A stretch of 32,453 nt of DNA from DTKY01 sp037440765 (GTDB lineage: Bacteria > Acidobacteriota > Terriglobia > Bryobacterales > Bryobacteraceae). Below are positions 1 to 6,120 of the stretch, piece after piece; position 1 is the stretch's first letter, and every line of letters starts with the position of its first letter. The DNA is taken from NCBI GenBank assembly GCA_037440765.1, contig JBBITL010000049.1:1-32453 (forward strand), written 5' to 3'. Both the position numbers and the translations under genes were made by a program. The notes beneath the pieces are model-generated. The model did not search any database. It was not told the DNA's origin and saw only the letters and a list, made by a program, of their open reading frames with translations.

Positions 1-284
1 TGCCCGTCACAACCATCGACACGCTGGTGGGAGAGCTGGGATTGGGGCGGGTTGACTACGTGAAGATGGACATCGAAGGCTCCGAGCGGGAAGCGCTGAA
101 AGGAGCACGGGAGACCCTCCGCAAGTTCAGGCCCAGACTGATGCTGGACATGTACCACCGGCCGGACGATCCTGCCGTATTGCCGGCTCTGATTGGAGCC
201 GCCCACTCCGCGTACGTCCCGGTATGCGGTCCCTGTGAGATGAACAACGGTCAGCTTGTTCCCCACGTGATGTTCTTCCGGTGA
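1..284 (+). CDS. FkbM-family methyltransferase, C-terminal fragment
   Basis: The gene is open at the left window edge; reading in this frame from base 3 gives PVTTIDTLVGELGLGRVDYV followed by KMDIEGSEREAL. The pattern 'TTIDTLV...D.VKMDIEG.E..AL.GA' is the signature of the FkbM family of SAM-dependent methyltransferases, where the acidic DIEG segment follows the last Rossmann strands. About 93 residues remain, ending in a tga stop at 282-284. Such enzymes usually O-methylate sugars or polyketides and are common in surface-polysaccharide clusters, which would fit the membrane glycosyltransferase downstream, but the substrate cannot be read from this fragment. The family call is firm; the N-terminal SAM-binding part lies outside the window. 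Confidence 0.8.
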   Translation, partial: PVTTIDTLVGELGLGRVDYVKMDIEGSEREALKGARETLRKFRPRLMLDMYHRPDDPAVLPALIGAAHSAYVPVCGPCEMNNGQLVPHVMFFR

Positions 285-856
285 CCGGTCGCAGGCCCTG
301 GCCGGGCGCCGAATCCCCGCAGCAGGTGGACGCGATGAACCAGTGCGCCGATTCCGAAGTCTCTTGACCAATCCGATCCCTGCCGGTCGTGGTCCTGGCG
401 CCCGTCACCGGTTTGCGTCAGAGTGCGTGTGAAAACCTGCCCCGGCGGGTGCAATGAAGCAGCGGTGATGCTTGGAACGGAATCTCGGGGTGTTGGCGGG
501 CGTGTCGGTGGCGCAGGGTTCGCCGGGGTGCTACGGTAACCTCGTGGCGGGGGCGCCGGTTCGCGTTCAGGCCGGCCGGCGCACGCCCGTTCCAGCATGT
601 GGACGAAGGGATCGATCCGCGCCGGCGGTTTCTCCCGCGCGCCAACCACTCGGGCGCCATGCGGCAGTCCCCTCTAGACAACCCCCATGCGGTCCGCACA
701 CGGGCCGGACCTCCCAACGGGAGTGCTGGGTTAACCTCCGCTCCTATATCGTTCATTCTAAAGCAGCGGTGAACCACTAACCTTAGTAAACAGTCAAGTG
801 TTACCCATTTACGGTCTTGCTAGCGGGGCCTTCAGACCTTACAGTGGCTCATCAGC
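285..856. other. Intergenic stretch with no convincing gene
   Basis: About 570 bases carry only overlapping, low-complexity reading frames on both strands, rich in Arg/Pro/Ala and without recognisable domains. A modest inverted repeat lies at 691-696/706-711 (GGTCCG/CGGACC, 9-base loop). From about 725 the base composition becomes less GC-rich, as expected of a promoter and leader for the PilZ-like gene at 857, but no clear -35/-10 pair or riboswitch was recognised. Confidence 0.4.
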
Positions 857-1237
857 ATGGAGAAACGCCGCGATTCCAGGCTTGAATTGAACCGTGTGTG
901 CAAGCTGACTTCCCCACGGTTCGGCAGTCAGCCCATGACAGGCATCACCGAGAGCATGAGTCGTGGCGACGTGACGGTGCTGCTGGAGGACGGGTGCCTC
1001 GGCGCGGAACTGCCCTTTGTCGGCGACCCGATGATCGTCGAAATCGATCTGCCGGCGAACCATGCGTTTGGCCGGAAGTGCATGCAGTGCCAGACGACGG
1101 TGATGCGCGTAAGCAGCAGCGAAACCGGCGCGCCGCGCCTTTCGTTGCGGATCCACAAGATGAGATTCCAGAGCTGCGGCGATGAATTTGCCACCGAAGA
1201 CGGGCCCGAGGAGGGCGCCCGCCAGTTGTTGATGTGA
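857..1237 (+). CDS. PilZ-like domain protein
   Basis: A 126-residue protein beginning MEKRRDSRLELNR. The N-terminal RRDSR matches the RxxxR arm of c-di-GMP-binding PilZ domains, and TESMSRGDVTV (about residues 33-43) aligns with the family's second motif, usually [DN]xSxxG. Here the motif is degenerate: Ser stands where Asp/Asn is expected and Asp where the last Gly is expected, so c-di-GMP binding may be weakened or lost. The remainder has the alternating hydrophobic pattern of a small beta-barrel. No Shine-Dalgarno is obvious before the ATG. It lies 31 bp upstream of a membrane glycosyltransferase gene and 1.7 kb upstream of the Tad pilus genes, so a surface or motility regulatory role is plausible but inferred. 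The fold is fairly sure, the ligand is not. Confidence 0.6.
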   Translation: MEKRRDSRLELNRVCKLTSPRFGSQPMTGITESMSRGDVTVLLEDGCLGAELPFVGDPMIVEIDLPANHAFGRKCMQCQTTVMRVSSSETGAPRLSLRIHKMRFQSCGDEFATEDGPEEGARQLLM

Positions 1238-1268
1238 CCATGACCATGCCCAGAACCGGTTCGCGTCT

Positions 1269-2960
1269 ATGAGCCCGCACCGCCCCCATCCCGCCGCCCG
1301 CCTCCTGCCGTCGCTGACGGACGTGGTGTTTCTTACGCCCCTGGCGCTCCTGTTCCTGCGCATGGACGGCGCCAAGCGGATGCTCTCGGACGGCGACACG
1401 GGCTGGCACATCCGGGCGGGGGAGTGGATGCTTCAGAATGGCAGCGTTCCGCGGACGGATATCTTCTCTTACACCAAATCCGGCGAGCCCTGGTTTGCCT
1501 GGGAGTGGCTCTGGGACGTGGGCGCGGCCTGGCTCCACCAGCGCGGCGGCATGGAGGCGGTGGTGCTGGCGAGCATCCTGGTGCTTTCGCTGACTTACAC
1601 CCTGCTGTTCCGGCTGGTCCAAAGGGAGTGCCCCAACCTGCTGGTGGCCTTCGCGCTCACCTTCGCAGCCACGGCCGGCTCCACGGTGCACTGGCTGGCC
1701 CGGCCGCATCTGTTCACGTTGCTGTTTATGGTGATCTTCTTCGCGGTTCTGGAAAGCGCCCGCCGCGGCCGCACGCGGCGGCTGCTGTTCTTGCCGGCGC
1801 TGATGATTGTCTGGACCAACCTGCACGGCGGTTTCTTTGTCGGTGTCGTGCTGATCGGCTGCTACGCGGCCGGGGAACTGGCGCTGTGGCTTGTGGAGAA
1901 GGAACCGGAGGACCGGCGACTGGCTTTGCGGCGCAGCCGGCCCTTCCTGTGGACGGCGGCGGCTTCGGCGCTCGCCACCCTGGTGAATCCGTACTTCTAC
2001 CAGGTGCACCTTCACATGTACGCCTATCTGACCGCCGACCATCTGCGCTTCATAAACGAGTTCCAGCCAACCCACTTCCAGAGCAACCTGACCATGTGGT
2101 ACGCGCCGCTCATGTTTCTGGGAGTGGTGGCCGCCGCCTGGGCCCTATATCAGAAGCGCTTTGCGCACGCCCTCATCCTGATCGGCTGGCTGCACCTGGC
2201 CCTGTTTGCAGTCAGGAACCTGCCCATCTATCTGCTGATCGCAGCGCCGCTGGTGGGCGGCATGCTGCGCGACTTCATCGCAGCTCTGGCGAACGCCCCG
2301 CTGGCCGCCTGGGTGGGCCGGAGCATCCGGGCTTTCCAGAACCTCTCCGAGGAGTTCGGGCGAACCGACGGGCTGTCGCGGGTGCACGCCGTGAGCATCC
2401 TCGGCTTCCTGGTGACGGCGGCGGTGTTCTACGCCCCGGCGCCTCCGTTCAAGTTCCGGGCCGAGTACGATCCCAAGGAATACCCGGCCGGGGCGTTGGC
2501 GATGCTCCGGGGCGGCGAGACGTTTCAAAACATATTTACGGACGACGAGTGGGGGGACTACCTGATCTACCACCTTCACCCGCAGACCAAGGTGTTCATC
2601 GACGGCAGGTCTGACATGTACGGCGACGCGTTTATCCGCGAGTACCTGGACTTGCTGGCCGCCAAGCACGAATGGGAGAAGACGCTGAACCGGTACAGGG
2701 TGGACACCGTTCTGCTTCGCATCGACACACCGCTGACCGCGGCGTTGAAGGAATCCAGCCGCTGGCGACCGGTCTACGACGACGGGATGGCGATCGTGTT
2801 CCGCAGTCAGGCCGCGCTGGCGCAGCAGCAAGCGCCAACCGGCGAACAAGTTTCCGCCCGGGGGCCGGGCGGTGAAATTCGTGATCGCAAGATCACGAGG
2901 GTTAACCCACGTGGTTCAAGGACCACAAGCTTTAAGACAACGAGGAGTGAATCTCTATGA
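1269..2960 (+). CDS. GT-C-like polytopic membrane glycosyltransferase
   Basis: A 563-residue integral membrane protein with about ten hydrophobic segments. An acidic motif after the first membrane span (SDGDTGWHIRAGEWM, about residues 40-54, then SYTKSGEPWFAWEW) is typical of lipid-linked-sugar transferases of the GT-C fold (PMT/ArnT-like), where the acidic residues sit in the first extracytoplasmic loop. A soluble C-terminal part (FTDDEWGDYLIYH... FIDGRSDMYG) is shared with uncharacterised bacterial relatives. The donor would be a polyprenyl-phosphate sugar and the acceptor is unknown. The last 38 or so codons (from 2845) are read from the leader of the first pilin gene and look unlike protein. 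The stop overlaps the pilin start as ATGA (2957-2960). Natural termination may once have been earlier, or the tail may couple translation to flp1. Confidence 0.65.
   Translation: MSPHRPHPAARLLPSLTDVVFLTPLALLFLRMDGAKRMLSDGDTGWHIRAGEWMLQNGSVPRTDIFSYTKSGEPWFAWEWLWDVGAAWLHQRGGMEAVVLASILVLSLTYTLLFRLVQRECPNLLVAFALTFAATAGSTVHWLARPHLFTLLFMVIFFAVLESARRGRTRRLLFLPALMIVWTNLHGGFFVGVVLIGCYAAGELALWLVEKEPEDRRLALRRSRPFLWTAAASALATLVNPYFYQVHLHMYAYLTADHLRFINEFQPTHFQSNLTMWYAPLMFLGVVAAAWALYQKRFAHALILIGWLHLALFAVRNLPIYLLIAAPLVGGMLRDFIAALANAPLAAWVGRSIRAFQNLSEEFGRTDGLSRVHAVSILGFLVTAAVFYAPAPPFKFRAEYDPKEYPAGALAMLRGGETFQNIFTDDEWGDYLIYHLHPQTKVFIDGRSDMYGDAFIREYLDLLAAKHEWEKTLNRYRVDTVLLRIDTPLTAALKESSRWRPVYDDGMAIVFRSQAALAQQQAPTGEQVSARGPGGEIRDRKITRVNPRGSRTTSFKTTRSESL
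2854..2956 (+). ncRNA. Structured 5' leader of flp copy 1 (three hairpins)
   Basis: Three successive inverted repeats precede the start codon. Hairpin 1 is 2854-2861/2865-2872 (8 bp, GGG loop). Hairpin 2 is TCGTGATC/GATCACGA around a GCAA loop, a GNRA-type tetraloop. Hairpin 3 is GTGGTT/GACCAC around CAAG, closed by a T-G pair. A palindrome gggttaaccc lies between hairpins 2 and 3. The Shine-Dalgarno gaggag follows about 9 bases before ATG. Comparison with copy 2 supports the structure: one paired position covaries and the other changes lie outside the stems. It could control pilin translation or transcript stability; its ligand or partner is unknown. Confidence 0.55.
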
Positions 2961-3133
2961 TGTGGAACTTTCTGAAAGACGAACAAGGCCAGGACCTGAT
3001 CGAGTACACCCTGCTCCTGGCTTTCGTAGCCCTTGCCTCCGCCGCGCTGTTCATCGCCGCCGGCGGCTCCGTGAGCGGGATTTGGAACACGGCCAGTAGC
3101 CAGTTGACCGCGGCGAACACAACTGCTTCCTAG
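2957..3133 (+). CDS. flp: Flp/Fap-type major pilin, copy 1
   Basis: A 58-residue class III (type IVb) prepilin beginning MMWNFLKDEQG. A short charged leader ends in Gly11 and is followed by QDLIEY and a hydrophobic stretch LLLAFVALASAALFIAA. This is the Flp hallmark: cleavage after Gly by the TadV/CpaA prepilin peptidase leaves mature Gln1, with the conserved Glu5-Tyr6 needed for assembly. The mature pilin of about 47 residues is short, as usual for Flp. gaggag sits about 9 bases before the ATG; a second ATG follows immediately. The start overlaps the stop of the upstream membrane glycosyltransferase gene (ATGA). It is identical to copy 2 except Thr56 in place of Ser. Its partners are the tad genes downstream and the peptidase at 13692-14252. 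Confidence 0.93.
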   Translation: MMWNFLKDEQGQDLIEYTLLLAFVALASAALFIAAGGSVSGIWNTASSQLTAANTTAS

Positions 3134-3191
3134 GCAGATTGAGGGGGCGCGACACCGGTGCATCAGCAGCCGCCGGCGGGCCAACAAGTTT

Positions 3192-3294
3192 CTGCCCGGT
3201 TGCCGGGCAGAGAGAATCGTGATCGCGAGATCACGAGGGTTAACCCGCGTGGTTTTCGGACCACACGATTCAAGACAACGAGGAGTGAATCTCT
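3192..3294 (+). ncRNA. Structured 5' leader of flp copy 2 (three hairpins)
   Basis: The same three hairpins as in copy 1. Hairpin 1 is 3192-3199/3203-3210 (8 bp, TTG loop). Hairpin 2 is TCGTGATC/GATCACGA around GCGA, again a GNRA tetraloop. Hairpin 3 is GTGGTT/GACCAC around TTCG. Hairpin 1 carries T3193-A3209 where copy 1 has C2855-G2871, a compensated pair. Loop 1 differs at 2 of 3 bases, loop 2 at 1 of 4 and loop 3 at 3 of 4, while the stems are otherwise unchanged. The leader ends with the same gaggag ribosome-binding site. Confidence 0.55.
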
Positions 3295-3471
3295 ATGATG
3301 TGGAACTTTCTGAAAGACGAACAAGGCCAGGACCTGATCGAGTACACCCTGCTCCTGGCTTTCGTAGCCCTTGCCTCCGCCGCGCTGTTCATCGCCGCCG
3401 GCGGCTCCGTGAGCGGGATTTGGAACACGGCCAGTAGCCAGTTGACCGCGGCGAACACATCAGCTTCCTAG
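3295..3471 (+). CDS. flp: Flp/Fap-type major pilin, copy 2
   Basis: A 58-residue Flp prepilin identical to copy 1 apart from Ser56 for Thr56 (tca for act, two base changes). It carries the same cleavage site (EQG before QDLIEY), the same hydrophobic assembly helix and the same ribosome-binding site (gaggag, about 9 bases before ATG). It is the last pilin before a strong GC hairpin at 3481-3504 and lies about 200 bp upstream of cpaB. Two near-identical major pilins may serve dosage rather than different functions. Either product should be processed by the TadV-type peptidase at 13692-14252 and assembled by the TadA/TadB/TadC machine downstream. Confidence 0.93.
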   Translation: MMWNFLKDEQGQDLIEYTLLLAFVALASAALFIAAGGSVSGIWNTASSQLTAANTSAS

Positions 3472-3480
3472 GCAGATTGA

Positions 3481-3504
3481 GGGGGCGCGGCAGCCCGCGC
3501 CCCC
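3481..3504 (+). terminator. Strong GC hairpin after flp copy 2
   Basis: gggggcgcgg (3481-3490) pairs perfectly over 10 bp with ccgcgccccc (3495-3504) around a CAGC loop, starting 10 bases after the flp2 stop. No T-run follows, so it may be a transcript-stabilising or attenuating hairpin rather than a full intrinsic terminator. Copy 1 has only the left arm, so reading through from flp1 into flp2 is not blocked. Confidence 0.55.
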
Positions 3505-3518
3505 CGTGAATACGTCGT

Positions 3519-3645
3519 CCGCTCGCTTACGCTCGCGGTTCAGTGCGCCGCGGTGCACAGAACCGCGGCCGTGAGGGAGCGGCCGCGGTAGGTAGTGATG
3601 CTGGCGGTCACAGCAGGAATCGGACTCGGCGAGTTGGCGAGTCCG
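3519..3645 (+). repeat. GC-rich inverted-repeat region between flp2 and cpaB
   Basis: The 196-bp gap before cpaB contains the motif gctcgcttacgctcgcgg (3521-3538). Two inverted repeats share an arm: CCGCGGT/ACCGCGG (3548-3554/3562-3568) and CCGCGGCCG/CGGCCGCGG (3563-3571/3580-3588), so they are mutually exclusive. A third, CGGACTCG/CGAGTCCG, is at 3621-3628/3638-3645. The first motif resembles REP-like dispersed intergenic repeats seen in acidobacterial genomes; that is from memory, not a search. The region probably separates highly expressed pilin from less expressed machinery. Confidence 0.5.
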
Positions 3646-3667
3646 GGGCCGTGAAGAAGAGGTGCTT

Positions 3668-4567
3668 ATGAATAAACGACTGTTGTCGGTTCTGGCATTC
3701 GCGCTGGTGGTTTCGCTTGGCGCCACCTTCGTTGTCTACAGGCTGGTGATCTCCCAGGTGAACACCACGGCCAAGCCTGCGACTGCGCAGATCATGGTTG
3801 CAACGCGGAACCTGCCGGTGGGGACCATGATCGGCGAGACCGACCTGAAGGTTGGCGAGTGGAGCGGTCCTGTGCCGGCGGCGGCCGTCCTGAAGAAGGA
3901 AGATGCGCTCGGCCGGGGCGTGGTGTCGAGCATTTACGAAGGCGAGCCGCTGGTGGACTCGCGCCTGGCGGCCAAGGGCGCGGGCGCGGGACTGTCGGCC
4001 ACCATCCCGCCCGGAATGCGGGCGGTAGCCATCCGCGTCAACGAAGTGGTGGGCCTGGCGGGGTTCGTGGTGCCGGGCCAGCGGGTCGACATCCTGGTGA
4101 TGGGAACGCCGCCGGGCGGGTCCGCCCAGGTAGGGACGATCACCAAGACCATCCTCCAGAACATCGAGGTTTTGAGCGCCGGGCAGAACATACAGAAGGA
4201 CGCGGAGGGCAAACCGGTCACCGTACAGGTGGTCAACGTCCTGGTGACCCCCGAGCAGGCCGAGGTCCTCAGCCTGATCAGCAACGATATGCGGATCCAG
4301 TTGATCCTGCGGAACCCACTGGACACCCAGGAGACCAAGACTCCCGGCATGTCGGCCGCCGGCGTTTTTTCCGGCGCGGCCTACAAGGCGCCCGCTGAGC
4401 CGGCGCCACGCGCAGCGCCCAGGCCGAAACCGGTGGTGGTCGAGGCCAGACCGGCAGAGCGGGTGTCCGCACCGGTGGTCGTGGAGATCATCCAGGGCGT
4501 CAAGCGGAATGAAGTGAAGTTTCAGGAGCAGAGAGAGAATCCGGCGGGCGCGGAGGTAAGACAGTGA
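3668..4567 (+). CDS. cpaB: Flp pilus assembly protein CpaB/RcpC
   Basis: A 299-residue protein with one N-terminal membrane anchor (about residues 5-27) followed by a SAF-type domain: AQIMVATRNLPVGTMIGETD and GRGVVSSIYEGEPL are the typical 'A.r.l..Gt.i...dl' and 'i..GepL' segments of CpaB/RcpC. The C-terminal third is Pro/Ala-rich. CpaB works in the periplasm with the secretin, probably assisting channel assembly or linking it to peptidoglycan. The ATG at 3668 is preferred over an in-frame GTG at 3662 because gaagaagagg ends 6 bases before it. The stop overlaps the next start as GTGA (4564-4567), so cpaB and cpaC are translationally coupled. Confidence 0.92.
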   Translation: MNKRLLSVLAFALVVSLGATFVVYRLVISQVNTTAKPATAQIMVATRNLPVGTMIGETDLKVGEWSGPVPAAAVLKKEDALGRGVVSSIYEGEPLVDSRLAAKGAGAGLSATIPPGMRAVAIRVNEVVGLAGFVVPGQRVDILVMGTPPGGSAQVGTITKTILQNIEVLSAGQNIQKDAEGKPVTVQVVNVLVTPEQAEVLSLISNDMRIQLILRNPLDTQETKTPGMSAAGVFSGAAYKAPAEPAPRAAPRPKPVVVEARPAERVSAPVVVEIIQGVKRNEVKFQEQRENPAGAEVRQ

Positions 4568-6096
4568 CTCGCACGATTTGGCGGACCGTGAAGCGCACCC
4601 TCATGGCGGCCGCTGTAATCTCGTCCGCAGTCCAGGCACAGGACTCGGCGGCCCCCAGGGATCTGTTCGTCACGGCGGGCAAGAGCCTGGTGGTGGACAG
4701 CCCGGTGAATATCCAGCGGGTGGCAGTGGCCAATCCCAGCATGGCCGAAGCGCTCGCGGTGACGCCGCGGGAAGTCCTGGTCAACGGACTGGCCCCGGGC
4801 GAGACCAGCCTCATCATCTGGCAGCAGGGCGGCAACCGTCTCATCTTCGATTTGAACGTGCGCTCCAGCACCTCCCCGGTGGAGGCCGTGCGGCGCGAAC
4901 TGGCCAAGGAACTCCCGGGGCAGGACGTTGCGGTGACCTTGGAGAACAACACCGTCTTCCTGCGGGGCACAGTGAAGGACCTGGTCAGCGCCGAGCGCGC
5001 CATGAGCATCACCAGTACGCTCGGCAAGACCGTCAACCTCCTCCAGGTGCAGGTTCCGCCCGTCGATTCGCAGGTGCTGCTGAAGGTGCGGTTCGCCAAT
5101 GTGGACCGCGCGGCCACGCTCGAGTTGGGGGTCAACTTTGCCAGCACCGGCGCCGGCGGCGCCATCGGGAGGGCGGGCACGGGCCAGTTCCCGATGCCCT
5201 CGAGCACAGCCATCGGAGCGGGCGGCGACACTTTCACGCTGAGCGACGCGCTCAACGTGTTTCTGTTCCGGCCGGACCTGAACCTGGCGGCGACGGTCAA
5301 GGCGCTGCAAAACCGGCGGCTTTTGGAGACCCTGGCGGAGCCCACCGTGCCGGCGATAGACGGCAAGAGCGCCAGCTTCCTGGCGGGCGGCGAGTTCCCG
5401 TTTCCCGTGGTCCAGGGAGGCGCGGTGGCGGGCGCGGTCACCATACAGTTCCGGGAGTTCGGCATCCGCCTCAACTTCACTCCTCAGCTCACGCCGCGCG
5501 GGACCATCCGCCTTCAGGTCACCCCGGAGGTCAGCTCGCTGGACTTCGCCAACGGCATCATTTTTCAGGGATTCAACATCCCGGCGCTCACCACCAGGCG
5601 CGTGCAGACCGAGATCGAGCTGGAAAGCGGGCAGAGCTTCGGCATCGCCGGATTGCTGGACAACCGAGTGATGGAAAGCTGGAACAAGATCCCGGGCCTG
5701 GGCGACATCCCGTTCATAGGCAAGCTGTTCCAGTCCAAGGTCCGCACCAAGAACAACACCGAACTGCTGGTCATGGTGACGCCGGAACTGGTGCGTCCGA
5801 TTCCGGCCGGGCAGAGGGTGCCCGAGCTCACCATGCCGTTGCCGTTCCTGGAGGGCACCTCGGCACAAGCACCGCGGACGCCGGGCATGAATGTGACCGG
5901 GCCGGTGCCGGTCAAAGCGCCCAAGGAATCCATCCCGGTGGAGGAACTGATACGCAGCCTCAGTCCTCCGCAGGCGGCCGCGCCGGCTCCGGCGTTTGCG
6001 CCAGGCCCGACGGCCCCGGCAACCGGCCAGGCCGCCCCGGCGAGTCCTCCGGCGGCCGCGCCACCCAAGGCCGCCGTAACGGGAGCGGCTGGATAG
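4564..6096 (+). CDS. cpaC: Tad pilus outer-membrane secretin CpaC/RcpA
   Basis: A 510-residue protein with a GTG start inside the cpaB stop. A signal peptide ends near residues 25-26 (SSAVQA/QDS). A pilus-secretin N-domain follows (about 30-100: FVTAGKSLVVDSPVNIQRVAVANP), then a BON-like segment (about 105-160: LENNTVFLRGTVKDL), then the secretin domain. That domain contains LLKVRFANVDR, the PTVPAIDGKSASFLAGGEFP stretch and the C-terminal GDIPFIGKLFQ...NTELLVMVTPELV. The last 70 or so residues form a Pro/Ala-rich tail, somewhat unusual, perhaps a wall-spanning linker. It should form the oligomeric outer-membrane pore for the Flp pilus. Confidence 0.94.
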   Translation: MTRTIWRTVKRTLMAAAVISSAVQAQDSAAPRDLFVTAGKSLVVDSPVNIQRVAVANPSMAEALAVTPREVLVNGLAPGETSLIIWQQGGNRLIFDLNVRSSTSPVEAVRRELAKELPGQDVAVTLENNTVFLRGTVKDLVSAERAMSITSTLGKTVNLLQVQVPPVDSQVLLKVRFANVDRAATLELGVNFASTGAGGAIGRAGTGQFPMPSSTAIGAGGDTFTLSDALNVFLFRPDLNLAATVKALQNRRLLETLAEPTVPAIDGKSASFLAGGEFPFPVVQGGAVAGAVTIQFREFGIRLNFTPQLTPRGTIRLQVTPEVSSLDFANGIIFQGFNIPALTTRRVQTEIELESGQSFGIAGLLDNRVMESWNKIPGLGDIPFIGKLFQSKVRTKNNTELLVMVTPELVRPIPAGQRVPELTMPLPFLEGTSAQAPRTPGMNVTGPVPVKAPKESIPVEELIRSLSPPQAAAPAPAFAPGPTAPATGQAAPASPPAAAPPKAAVTGAAG

Positions 6097-6120
6097 AGCG
6101 AGGTTCGGAGGAGACCTGTC

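Larger units (their letters stand above)
2845..3489 (+). repeat. Tandem duplication of a 338-bp leader plus flp pilin unit
   Basis: Bases 2845-3151 and 3183-3489 are two copies of one unit offset by exactly 338 bp. Each holds a 112-base leader and a 177-base pilin gene, then a shared tail reading tag gcagattgagggggcgcg. By hand alignment the leaders differ at about 15 of 112 positions with no gaps, whereas the coding parts differ at only 2 of 177. Identity fades at both ends of the unit. Confidence 0.92.

Noticed and set aside
472..780. A 102-codon plus-strand reading frame
   Set aside because: Arg/Pro-rich composition, no domain, no ribosome-binding site and several competing frames; typical of chance frames in GC-rich DNA.
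780..845. Possible c-di-GMP (GEMM) riboswitch before the PilZ-like gene, prompted by tagcgggg
   Set aside because: Only that short segment resembles the consensus; the conserved acgcaaagcc and ggcaaacc parts and the paired stems are absent.
3219..3437. A 72-codon plus-strand frame through flp copy 2
   Set aside because: Out of frame with the pilin gene and repeated in copy 1 only because the DNA is duplicated.
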